Shown: piece after piece, positions 53,421-64,000 of the stretch
How positions within the stretch are numbered: position 1 is the stretch's first letter
How the letters are laid out: the number at the start of each line of letters is the position of its first letter
NCBI RefSeq assembly: GCF_035046485.1
Contig: NC_085136.1
Location: forward strand, 292,679,080 to 292,743,079
Length of the DNA stretch: 64,000 nt
Reading direction: 5' to 3'
Origin: Aedes albopictus
Taxonomy: Eukaryota; Arthropoda; Insecta; Diptera; Culicidae
Notes under the pieces: model-generated
What the model was told of the DNA's origin: nothing
Seen by the model: the letters and a program-made list of their open reading frames with translations, nothing else
Database searches by the model: none
Made by a program: the position numbers and the translations under genes

Positions 53421-53916
53421 TCGAAGGCCAAGACCTGTCTTGGCCACGTCCTTGTGACAGCTGAGGGATGGAAAGGAAGATTAGTTGGACGCCTAAGTAA
53501 AATATAGCGACATCTGCGTCCTCTCAGGCCTAGAATATAGGGTGTTTGTGGAAGGGTCAAGTGCATAGGATGAACGTTTTGGTACCAACACGATATGCAG
53601 GAAAAACTCTTCAAATTATAAGAATTCCAGTATTCTCGAGATGCTATTTTTGACTTCCTTTTGCGTCTCTCAGACATCCTCTCTTCTTTTCTTGGCGTCT
53701 CAACTGGGGAAAACCCTGCATATCTGCTTAGTTAATCGTAATTATATTTGAGTATGCTTCTAGAATAAACTAGCATATCATTAGATCAGAATGATCTATG
53801 GGGTTTTTACAGGAACTTCCTTAGACTTTTTAACTGCCCTTAAGTACTAGTGATTCTACTGAAAATCTCTAAGGAAGGACTATAAGATTCCCGGATAATC
53901 TACAAGCGCAACAAAT

Positions 53917-53918
<2 letters not shown>
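53421..53918. other. Unassigned, with a short SINE-like trace
   Basis: TCTTTTCTTGGCGTCTCAAC near 53690 resembles the tail-proximal body of the Feilai-like SINE (minus). The rest is AT-rich and unassigned. Confidence 0.35.

Positions 53919-54003
<85 letters not shown>
53919..54003 (+). repeat. (CT)n microsatellite
   Basis: An uninterrupted TC dinucleotide run of about 85 bp. It follows unassigned sequence and could be the expanded tail of a minus-strand SINE, but no SINE body adjoins it. Confidence 0.95.
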
Positions 54004-54008
<5 letters not shown>

Positions 54009-55310
54009 ATGAATAAGATTTATACTCAGATGGACTCATAAATGCTAAAGTTTCCCGCTGATGCTCACCTTAAACATCCTAAAACCTCTCAAAACGAATA
54101 GAAACCTTTGTGAAACTCCTAGATACTTATCTAAAAAAAAAATCAAAATTCCCTGGAACGCCCTTTAAGCTCTTCAAGCTTTTCTAAAAATCCCATTTAA
54201 CTCCCGGAACTCTACTTAAACCTCTGAAAGCCACCGCACGAAAACACCGGGAAAAGCTCTCTGAAATCCCCCTGGACCCACTGACTGGAACGCCTTGAAA
54301 TGTTGTGAAAACCCTCTGAAACCCCTCGATGACCCCCACAAGCACCACTTAAACTTTCCTGTAGCCTAGTTAACTTTTCTCAAACAATCGAGAGTCTCCG
54401 TGGAGCCCTCACGGAAACTCACCTGGAAGCAACTGAAACCCCCCAAGACACGCGTAAAAGGTCATGGAACACATTGGAACCCCACTGAACCTTCTGAGGA
54501 GGGTTTGAACCGTTCTTAAACTTTTCGGAAGCCCCCTGAAACCCATTGGAATGCCTAGAAGACCCTCTTGCCTCTAGGAATCCATTGAAAACTCTCGAAA
54601 CGACTTGGAATTGGAATCACTCGGAAACCCTTCTGAAACCCTCATTGGGTCACGTAAACTTCTCTTGAACTTTGCTGATGCCCCCTATTTTCTTCAGTTT
54701 CTCACATGGATTATTAAAAATATTTCACTCGCTATTGCTCCGAAATGTCTCAAAGAATATTTTAGGAAATCTTACACGGATTGTTTCAGAAATTTTTCCA
54801 TGAATTTCTTGAGAAATCGTGACGTGATTACTTCAAAATTCTTCGGGAGATTCCTCCAGATAATTATCGATTCTTTCAAAAAATCTTTCTGTGAATTTTA
54901 TAGAAATTCTGCAAGAAATGCCTTTGGAGATTTCTCTGACAAAACCTTCAGGAGTTCTTCTTTTGATTTATTTAGAAAATTCGTAGCTTCCTTTAGAATT
55001 TTCGTAAAAGTTTTCTATCTAGAGAATACCCCTTAAATTAATTCAGGAACTTTTTCAAAAAAACATTTCCTGGATTGCTTTTGGTATGCTTTCGGAAAGT
55101 CTTTTACGGACTTCTTTCGAAAATTCTTTAAAGCATCTTCCGTGGATTGCTTCAGAATTTCCTCTAGAATTTCCTTCAAAAATTTTATTTGAGAAATATC
55201 TCCAAAAATCCTTTGAAAAAAGCGTCCAAGAGTTTCCTTAAGACATTCTCCATAGATTTTTCAGGCACCTGAACGAGATTTTTTTCTAGAAATTATTTCT
55301 AGAATTTCCT
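54004..55310. repeat. Degenerate short-period repeat field (left)
   Basis: Eroded words like TTCAGAAATT, CCTCCAGAA, GGAATTCTT and, before 54650, CTGAAACCC/CTTGGAAACC recur every 20-30 bp. The 143-codon frame at 54605-55036 consists of such words (Phe, Lys, Ser, Arg-rich) and is not a gene. It looks like an old relative of the 23-bp minisatellite further right. Confidence 0.5.
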
Positions 55311-55652
55311 TTGGCCGAACGCCATTTGACCGAATGTCATCTGACCGAAAAAGTCGTTTGGCCGAATCATGATCATAAGAATTCAGAGGAAGTGTTTGAC
55401 ATTCTAACTGCCTATATGATCATCAGAAGTTTTCCTTTCTTTTAATCATAGGCTTTTCTTTCTAGTTTTAATATGCAGGGATTAGTAAGCGTTGAAATTG
55501 CCAATATTTTATCAAAGATTTTTCCTTCTTTGAATCATAGACTGTTCTTTCGAGTTATACTGGGACGGGGAACAGTGGTTTGATCACTTAAGTTTATTAT
55601 TCATTTTTCGACCAAATGACCCTTACGGCCAAATGGCGCTCGGCCGAATGAC
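55311..55652. mobile_element. About 340-bp TIR element (GGCCGAACGCCATTTG type)
   Basis: TTGGCCGAACGCCATTTGAC on the left matches the inverse of the right end (CCAAATGGCGCTCGGCCGAA). Extra internal copies of GACCGAATG/CATTTGGCCG lie near both ends. No coding capacity. Confidence 0.68.
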
Positions 55653-57929
55653 CCTGAACCTTTTGGTTCCTTCCAAAATTTCTCAATGGATTTATTTACA
55701 AAATCTCACTCAAACTTCATCAGAATCTCTTGCAAACATTCCTTCAGAAATTCTTTTAAGCGTTTTCTTAGAGATACCTTCAAATATCCATCAATCTGTC
55801 CAATGATTTCAAGTCCAAGTTAATCATCTATGGATTTCTTCTTAAATTAATACGTAGATCCCTTCAGAAACAACTTCAGGAATACGGTCTCAAAATCTAC
55901 CAAATCTTCCGGTTTGTAACTTGATGATTTTGTGGCTATATCGGTCTCTTTCTACTCATAGTATAAGGGAGTAGAGATCAAAGTGGATAATGAAATGATA
56001 GATATGATAGAATTCGCTAGGTAGCGAACAAGTGTGAAAATTTTATAGAAGGTGAAAATAGGCAAGTAGGCCATGTATTGAACGAATACATCGAATGCGT
56101 GAAACTTCTGCCGTGCGACCTGTGCTTTTAAACAGATCGGCTTGGTTGGTAGTTCATACCACCTTACCAAGACTGGCAAAAGTTTCAGGCACCCGACTGC
56201 CTAATGTATTGTTCTGTTTTCATCACAAATTCTATCGATCGGTAGCTTTTTCGGAATTTCTTCCGGTTTGTTTTAACAAAAAATCTTCCAGGAATTCTTT
56301 ATGGAACTTCGCATGGGGCTTCATGAATTTCTCTAGAAATTTCTCTAAGAACTATTTTAGGTAGTTTTCTAAGGGCTCCTTCTGAAGTTCCACCAGGAAT
56401 TACTTTGAAAACTCTTTTAGGGAAACATTTGAAATTTCTCCAGGGATTCTTTCCAGATTTTTTTTACTGGGATTCCTTTAGAAATTCTTTCAAAGATTCT
56501 TACATAAATTCTTCCAGTGGTTCCTTCATAAGATTTATTTATTTAGTTCAATAAAAACTTCAGAAATTCTTTCAGGTATTTTTTCAGGTATTTTTTCAGA
56601 AACTTCACAAGATTTTCTCAGTAATCGCCCTAGGGATTCAATTGAAAATATCCATATGAATGTGTCCAATTTCTTCAGGGTTTCATCCAGAAAATTCTGC
56701 AGGAATTCCTCCAGAGATTCTTGCAGGAGTTTATGTAGAGATTCCTCCATGTATTTCCCCAGAAATTTATCCGTCATTTCCACAAAGGGTAAGGGTAATT
56801 TCCCCTGCAATACATTTAATGAAAATATTTCAATGGAATTTCTACGAAAATTTCTTTAAAAACATTTCACGAGTTGTTTTCTAAGGATTATTGCAAAAGC
56901 TGGATTTCTTTTTCCAGAAATTCGTCCACAGATTTCTCCAGGAATATTTTCAGAGAGAATTCCACAAGAGTTTTACTAATGGATTTTCCAGAAATTTCAC
57001 AATAAATTACTCGATTTTTTTATAGGAATTGCACCAAGGGTTTCTCGAAAAATATTTCCAGCAAGTTCTTTAGAATTTCCTCCTGAGACTCCTGCAAGAA
57101 TTTCTTCGAATATTTCACCAGATATTCATTCAAAAATTATTTGTAAGTAGAGCCCCTGTACTCTACTGAAGATCTTTTGAGGATTGCCGTCGTGTGTGCT
57201 TTCAAATATTCCTGTTGCGATTTCTTAAGAAGTTCTTTTAAGGAGATATTCTTGAGACTTCTCCAGGATTTGAGCGATTTGAACGATTTCTTAAGGAATT
57301 TCAATGAGGGATTTTGTAAAATTTCTCCAGGGCCCGGGGGTTTTTAGATTGTATTCTTTAATAAAATCTTTACTTATTCTTCAGGGATTTTTTATCCAAA
57401 AAATCATCCCAGGGTTTCACCAAGAATTAATTGAGAAATTCTTTCAGTGATTCCTACAAGTATTTTTAAGAAATTTTTTCTGCTGTTCCACGAGAAATAC
57501 CTCCAGGGATATCTTTAGTGATCCCTGCAGAATTTGTTCAGATATTTCTTCAGAATATCTAACATTACCTAAATATTCCTTAAGGAAACATTACCTAAAT
57601 ATTCCTTAAGGATTCCCTAAAGGAATTTCCAAGAAATTCCTGGTGGATTGTCTCAAAAAATCCTTTCAAAAACTACTTGAGATACCTTTGAAAACTCCCA
57701 GAATAAATCATTGAAAATTGTCTAGAAGAACTACCGGAAAAACATTACTGATGCAATTTCTAAAGTTATCTCTGGAGCAATTGCTAGATGATTGCCTAAG
57801 ATATTCCTAAAAGAATACCTGAAGAATCTAAAATCCTTAATTCATGAGAGACTTCTGGAGCAATTTTCCAAGTAATTGCTATGAAAAATTGCTTGAGAAA
57901 TTTGTGTAGGGATTCTTGAAAAAAAATCA
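55653..57929. repeat. Degenerate short-period repeat field (right)
   Basis: It continues the eroded repeats of 54.0-55.3 kb: TTCCTCCAGAGATTC, CAGGAATTC, CCAGAAATTT and similar, on one strand sense until about 57.6 kb. Frames under 95 codons within it are not genes. A non-repetitive island lies at about 55900-56260. Confidence 0.5.
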
Positions 57930-60378
57930 TTTTCCCAGAATCCTGAGAGGAATTCTCCCAGAATCCTGAGAGGGATTCTCCCAGAATCCTGAGAGGGATT
58001 CTCCCAGAATTCTAAGAGGGATTCTCCCGGCCTGAGAGGGATTCTCATAATCCTGAGAGGGATTCTCCCAGAATACTGAGAGGGATTCTCTCAGAAACCT
58101 GAGAGGGATTCTCCCAGAATTCTGAGAGGTGTTCTCCCAGAATCCTGAGAGGGATTCTTCCAGAATTCTGAGAGGGATTCTCCCACGAACCCTGAGAGAG
58201 ATTCACCCACGAACCCTGAGAAGGATTCTCCCCCTGAGAGGGATTCTCCCAGAATCCTGAGAGGGATTCTCCCAGAATCCTAAGAGGGATTCTCCCAGAA
58301 TTCTGAGAGGGATTCTCCCAGAATCCTAAGAAGGATTCTCCCAGAATCCTGAGAGGGATTCTCCCAGAATACTGAGAGGGATTCTCCCAGAATACTGAGA
58401 GGGATTCTCCCAGAATCCTGAGAGGGATTCTCCCAGAATCCTGAGAGGGATTCTCCCAGAATCCTGAGAGGGATTCTCCAAGAATCCTGAGAGGGATTCT
58501 CCCAGAATCCTGAGAGGGATTCTCCCAGAATCCTGAGAGGGATTCTCCCAGAATCCTGAGAGGGATTCTCCCAGAATCCTGAGAGGGATTCTCCCAAAAT
58601 CCTGAGAGTGATTTTCCCAGAATCCTGAGAGGGATTCTCCCAGAATCATGAGAGGGATTCTCCCAGAATCCTGAGAGGGATTCTCCCAGAATCCTGAGAG
58701 GGATTCTCCCAGAATCCTGAGAGGGATTCTCTCAGAAACCTGAGAGGGATTCTCCCAGAATTCTGAGAGGTGTTCTCCCAGAATCCTGAGAGGGATTCTT
58801 CCAGAATTCTGAGAGGGATTCTCCCACGAACCCTGAGAGAGATTCACCCACGAACCCTGAGAAGGATTCTCCCCCTGAGAGGGATTCTCCCAGAATCCTG
58901 AGAGGGATTCTCCCAGAATCCAGAGAGAGATTCTCCCAGAATCCAGAGAGAGATTCTCCCAGAATCCTGAGAGGGATTCTCCCAGAATCCTGAGAGGGAT
59001 TCTCCCAGAATCCGGAGAGGGATTCTCCCAGAATCCGGAGAGGGATTCTCTCAGAATCTGGAGAGGGATTCTCCCAGAATCCTGAGAGGGATTCTCCCAG
59101 AATCCTGAGAGGGATTCTCCCAGAATCCTGAGAGGGATTCTCCCAGAATCCTAAGAGGGATTCTCCCAGAATCCTGAGAGGGATTCTCCCAGAATACTGA
59201 GAGGGATTCTCCCAGAATCCTGAGAGGGATTCTCCCAGAATCCTGAGAGGGATTCTCTCAGAATCCTGAGAGGGATTCTCCCAGAATCCTGAGAGATTTT
59301 CCCAAAATCCTGAGAGTGATTTTCCCAGAATCCTGAGAGGGATTCTCCCAGAATCATGAAAGGGATTCTCCCAGAATCCTGAGGGATTCTTCCAGAATTC
59401 TGCGAAGGATTATTCCAGTATCCTGAGAGGGATTCTCCTAGAATCCTGAGAGGGATTCTTCGAGAATCCAGGGAGAGATTCTCCCAGAATCTTGAAAGGG
59501 GTTTTCCCTGATTGCTGAGAGTGATTCTTCCAGAATCCTGAGAGAGATTTTTCCAGAATCCTGAGAGGGATTCTTCCAGAATCCTGAGAGAGATTCTTCC
59601 AGAATCCTGAGAGGGATTCTTCCAGAATCCTGAGGAGGATTCTTCCAGAATCCTGAGAGGGATTCTTCCAGAATCCTGAGAGGGATTCTTCCAGAATCCT
59701 GAGAGGGATTCTTCCAGAATCCTGAGAAGGATTCTTCCAGAATCCTGAGAGGGATTCTCCCAGAATCCTGAGAGGGATTCTCTCACGAACCCTGAGAGGA
59801 ACTCTTCCAGAATTCTGAGAGGGATTCTCCCAGAACCCAGAGAGGGATTCTCTCAGAATCCTTAGAGATATTCTCCCAGAAAGAATCCTTAGGGGGATTG
59901 TCCCAGAATCCTGAGAGGGATTCTTCCAGAATCCTGAGAGGGATTCTCCCAGAATCCTCAGAGTAATTCTCCCAGAATCCTGAGAGGGATTTTCCCAGAA
60001 TCCTGAGAGGGATTCATCCAGAATCCTGAGAGGGATTCATCCAGAATCCTGAGGGATTCTTCCGGAATCCTGAGAGGGATTCTTCCAGAATCCTGAGAGT
60101 GATTCTTCCAGAATCCTGAAAGGGATTCTTCCAGAATCCTGAGAGGGATTCTTCCAGAATCCTGAGAGTGATTCTTCCAGAATCCTGAAAGGGATTCTTC
60201 CAAAATCCTGAGAGGGATTCTTCTAGAATCCTGAGAGGGATTTTCCAAGATTTTTGAGAGGGATTCTCCCAGACTCCTAAGACGGATGCTCCCAAAATTC
60301 TGAGAGGGATTCTTTCAGAATCCTTAGAGGGATTCTCCCATAATCCTGAGAGGTTCTTCAAAAATCCTGAGAGGAATT
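57930..60378. repeat. 23-bp minisatellite, about 105 units
   Basis: The unit core GGATTCTCCCAGAATCC is followed by TGAGAG. GGATTCT and AGAATCC are exact reverse complements around CCC, so each unit can form a hairpin. Units are most uniform at 58.3-58.7 kb and more varied, with TTCTTCCAGAA in place of TTCTCCCAGAA, at 59.4-60.25 kb. A segment of at least 200 bp is duplicated 641 bp apart (58088 onward and 58729 onward). Open frames of up to 211 codons on the minus strand merely translate the repeat (ESLSGFWENPSQDSGRIP). Confidence 0.95.
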
Positions 60379-61023
60379 ATCCTTTTTTAACTCTTTTATG
60401 TGTTGTCTACAATTTTGCCAATACAGTGTATCATTGATATTTTTTAAGACATGTTTCGATATCCAACACCCTCACAACAGCATTAGAGCTTTTTCAAGTT
60501 TTTGGAGGTCAGCTCCAAAAACTGTCACTCGCTCTGTCAGTACTTAGGATGATCTTACCTGCCTTACGAAGACACAGAAGATATTCAGCCAGTAAGACGA
60601 GAGAGGGTTGAATTTCTTTGTACTTCTATCCTTCCTTAGGGTTCACCACTCTTTAGCGACATATTCTATACATCTTATCCTTTTACAGCTTCCGTTACTT
60701 ACATTTAAAGATGTGTTGACTCTGTGAGAGTAGAGATGTAACTGTTTTCTTGCAGCTATTGACAAGCCAGGATTTATTTTCGGATACTCGCAAAAAATAA
60801 AAGTCAGCATGTTTTGTAATTATTTCTATTTATTGCAAAAAGATCAGTTGAAATTTAGCAATTTGTTTTGATTGTGACAAGGATAGCAAAAATATTAATA
60901 AAAAAAAAACATTACATTGGTACCTAATTGTAGTAGCTTAAGCTAAGATCCGCTCGTATTAACATGTGCACATTTAATCTCAAAACATATGAAATTTGCA
61001 CAATCCTATACACTTCTACTCAC
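60379..61023. other. Unassigned AT-rich sequence
   Basis: No gene or element was recognised. Contains an A-rich run at about 60900-60910. Confidence 0.3.
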
Positions 61024-61242
61024 TAGGGTATTGGTTCCCTTCTTAAGCATGTGGCTCCCATTTTCATCCTACGAAAAACAAAGGATTGAAGCGCTGTTTG
61101 TTTTGTTTCTTATTTTTGTATTTTTTGTTAGAAGTGAGCACCCATGAAAACAAAAAGAACGGAATCAATCGGTGCCGTAATCGCTTGTTTTCGAATAGGA
61201 TGAATATGGGAGCGTGAGATTAATGATGGAACACATACCCTA
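61024..61242 (-). mobile_element. MITE of the TAGGGTAT family, copy 3 (reverse orientation)
   Basis: TAGGGTATTGG at 61024 and ACACATACCCTA ending at 61242 are the two ends seen in reverse at 20255-20472. The length (219 bp) and interior are nearly the same as in that copy, suggesting both are young. Confidence 0.82.
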
Positions 61243-64000
61243 TGTGTTTCCAATAAGAGTGACAAAAATGAACCTAGAGTGTTTCACTTTTGTCCGATGG
61301 CAAATGAAGATCGCTTCCCTTCTTTAGCGGTAGTTTAACTAAACCTAAAAAAAAAAACTCCTGGAGAGTAGTGTTTGGGTGTAATTTTGAAAATCTTAGT
61401 CTAACAGTTTAGAAGCAAAATTTTCAGAATAATGTGGACCTAACCGGTTCTAGTACGGATATAATTGGGGGTTTCGTTCTGCTTTGTACCGTAGAAACTT
61501 GCTTTCCGTTAACTCATTTGTGCGCTTCCAATTTCTGATTTATCTAACATCTACTCGTTCCAATGCTTTTACACTCACTTTATAATATTAATAAAAAAAC
61601 AATAATCAGTTAAATTATGAGATCACTATGAAACTTTTTTTTAACTTGTCTCTCTCTTTGATTGAGTTGCTGAAACAAACAAAAGAAAAGAAAACGGCTA
61701 ATGAAAGCAAAAGGCTTGAGCTTTGTTCGGGGTATCGTTCGGACTTGACGCGACAGTGGATTTGGCCAAATTTTGATTGGGACATTCCTGCGATGGCCCC
61801 GTCACTAGCTCAAAAGAAACTCCTAGAATAATAAAAAACCCAATGAGAAGGATTTGCTTGTTTTTTTCTACTGCGTAGGTCCTTAACAAACTATTCAAAA
61901 AGTAATTAAAGGTTTGCTCTTAATTCAACAAAATTTGCTATAAATTAATACAACAATATAGTCACCTCACCGAATCGTGGCCGATTACTCCGGTGTATAC
62001 GTGAGAAGGTTTGCACTCTCGCTCTTTTCGTCTCTGTCTGTCTCTCTCGCTCTCTATCTGACTCACTCACTCTCTCCCACTCCTACTCTTTCACATTTCA
62101 CATCCGCAGATCCGCAGATGACGTCGTTTCATCGTCACGCACTAAAATTTTCACTCTCGCGTCGCATCAACGGTGTTGCTGTTGATTATCGCGCACAAAC
62201 CGCAAGTGGTTGTCGTTTTTTGTTTTTGTTTTTTGTTTAGAAGGTATATCACATGAATGTTTGTGCCAATTCGCGTTGCGTGCTCGTCGACTGGTGCAGT
62301 GTTGTGTAGGTAGAACTTTTTTTCAGGTTTTGCATTTCGGAAACCAAATGATGGGAAACCCTCGGGACACGGTGCTTTGCATCCATCTGGAATCGAAGAT
62401 ACCTCGCAAAGCTTCCGGGAGGGTCTCTTGGGGGTTTGATTGAAGATCTTCGAAGGTTTTGAACGGGTTAAAATGTACAGTTGTGTATGTGGAAGACTGC
62501 TGTTCCTGAATCGGAACAACAGGTCGGTTACGGAAAGGTCACAGCTGGTGACGGTGGAAGAATCTGATTCTTCGCGGGGTTGCGTTATGGATGACTTCCG
62601 TTGCTGCGGAACTGTTTAGCCTTTACGGCAGAGGCATTGCTGAGCAGATCTGGAAGGAAAGAGAAACAATAGGAAAGAGACGTTAGTATGCACTACAAAT
62701 CGGTGGTATTGGTAATAGCAGCGGGTCGGTTCTTGGATTGTGAAAAAGAGTATACAAAAAAATGCAAAGCATCTATGAAAGTATCATCATAGACTAATTT
62801 CAAGACCTCGATGTAAAAAAAGAAAACCATAAAATGTTCTGTGTCCAGTCCAGTACCCAATATATATTTATTACCGTGTATTTTTTCCGTGTAAATTGCC
62901 TTTTGTGTAAATTATATTTAGCGTGTTACACCGATCTGACAGCTCTGACAGTAAGGGACTAAACATAAATTACGTAAGTGGATACCGAGGATTATTCACA
63001 ATCTGTGAACTTGACTGCGGAAAAAATGGTATCATAGAAATGAGAATACAAAGCTCTTAGCTGCTTATTACAGAAGTGCCAGTACGATGATCCCTGATAG
63101 TATTTCATTTGAAACATCGATCCAGAGCAACTAAGATTTGTGGCCGGAAATGAAGTTTTCATGATTTTTCACCCTTATTCGCGTTCCAAATGCTAAATGG
63201 CTTCTAGACAGGTCTAATAGAGAAGTAGATGATAGTATTGTTACTCCAAGTCTGGATTGACAATCTCAATTGAAAGTAATGTATTCGAGCAGCCTATGAA
63301 ACTTAACTTCATTTACGTTTTGTAGAAGGAGTGTGCGCTCATATGCTTATTAAACAAGTAACGCATTAACATGATACTTTGCTTTGCTCGATCTCATCAG
63401 CAGCTGCATACGATAAAGCTTTCGACAGATTGTCTATTGTGGAGCTGTTTATGAAGGCTTCAACACTAAGTCTTGTTCATTTGAATAATTATCGCGTAGG
63501 TATTTGAATTAGCATATTTGAATTGCATATTCGAACAAATATTGCTACATTTCAAAGCAGATGTTGATTCTAAGTCTATCATTGAAGCATTTGAGCTATA
63601 TCTACGACGCAATTGTTGATTATTTCTTACTTTGTTGGCTGGTTACCCAAGGAATCAATTTGAACAGCTATTGTCATTGCTTAAACCTTTAGGGCCGGAG
63701 GGGTCATGTGTGTCCCAAAATAAAAATGGATAATGACCCAACCACTGAAAGTGAATTCTGTCTTCGGCAAAGTTATTGCAAACCTACTCCTGTATCAGGA
63801 AGAAATATGGGTAGTTTGAGACATCATTGACATCACACGCCTTCTTCATGAATACGGAAAAGTTTTTAATATCTTGGGAAGTTCAAGGTATTCCAAACTG
63901 TTCTGTAATTCAGTCCTTCAAATCTACATGAGAAGTTTTATTCGTTTAAGCAACAATTGCATCATCTGCTGCAGTCTGTTAAACTCTTGGAAACTAAGGA
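61243..64000. other. Unassigned; weak signs of minus-strand exons
   Basis: No transposon domain was found. On the minus strand, TTTTTTATTATTCTAG ends at 61823 and is followed by an open frame of about 40 codons to a TAG at 61698. A second pyrimidine-rich acceptor (TTTCTCTTTCCTTCCAG) ends at 62650. 61970-62650 is GC-richer than its surroundings. 62650-64000 is AT-rich. A very short RT-like stretch, AAYDKAFDRLSIVELF, lies at about 63411-63458 on the plus strand without further support. Confidence 0.3.

Noticed and set aside
57930..59400. HSF sites in the main minisatellite units
   Set aside because: TTCTCCCAGAA places TTC and GAA five bases apart, not the two-base spacing needed; only the variant units further right have it.
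58326..59786. Long minus-strand open frames (up to 211 codons) in the minisatellite
   Set aside because: They are translations of the 23-bp unit, which stays open because 69 bp is three units and rarely contains a stop. No start context or non-repeat part.
57930..60378. CRISPR-like regularly spaced repeats
   Set aside because: The units are contiguous 23-bp tandem repeats without unique spacers, and the window is eukaryotic. It is a minisatellite.
63405..63460. RT motif A-like stretch (AAYDKAFDRL)
   Set aside because: Only about 16 residues match and no neighbouring RT motif is present in any frame. It could be a tiny relic or chance.

Overview
The window is eukaryotic, insect-type DNA made almost entirely of transposable elements and simple repeats. 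A culicine (Aedes-like) mosquito is the most likely source. The grounds are a Feilai-like tRNA-derived SINE, abundant degraded RTE-type non-LTR retrotransposons of a kind common in Aedes genomes, R1-clade and Ty1/copia fragments, many short terminal-inverted-repeat (TIR) elements, and a GIY-YIG-bearing Penelope-like element (PLE). The species name is inference. No host protein-coding gene can be called with confidence.

Layout. 1-3.9 kb: a non-LTR RT remnant, unassigned sequence, and a 1.3-kb TIR element (2068-3391) carrying a tRNA-like segment. 3.95-17.7 kb: a five-copy PLE array, two units on the minus strand followed by a 5'-truncated unit and two full units on the plus strand. The unit length is 2927 bp and the whole block is flanked by the same 16-bp host sequence. 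Each complete inter-ORF spacer has a TATA box, an arthropod initiator, a predicted hammerhead ribozyme and a possible small intron. 18-37.5 kb: nested retrotransposon debris. This includes an RTE copy split by a young 3.5-kb LTR element with 100-bp identical LTRs, a 166-bp MITE and a SINE-in-SINE insertion, then a series of minus-strand RTE copies ending in a nearly complete one (34.04-37.44 kb). 39.7-49.8 kb: TIR elements, a second RTE family, a copia remnant and two opposed R1-clade fragments. 49.8-53.4 kb: GC-rich unassigned DNA and another RT remnant. 53.9-60.4 kb: a (CT)n tract, a degenerate repeat field and a 2.45-kb minisatellite with a 23-bp hairpin-forming unit. 60.4-64 kb: mostly unassigned DNA with one more MITE and weak signs of minus-strand exons.

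The element of most interest is the PLE array. Its three undamaged ORFs (4438-6870, 11889-14321, 14816-17248) encode a reverse transcriptase with a C-terminal GIY-YIG endonuclease. Exact-unit tandem copies, self-cleaving ribozyme motifs in every complete spacer and a single flanking target duplication fit integration of a multimeric (or circular-template) retrotransposition product in one event, followed by almost no decay. The other RT-bearing elements carry stops, frameshifts or truncations, so they look inactive as they stand.
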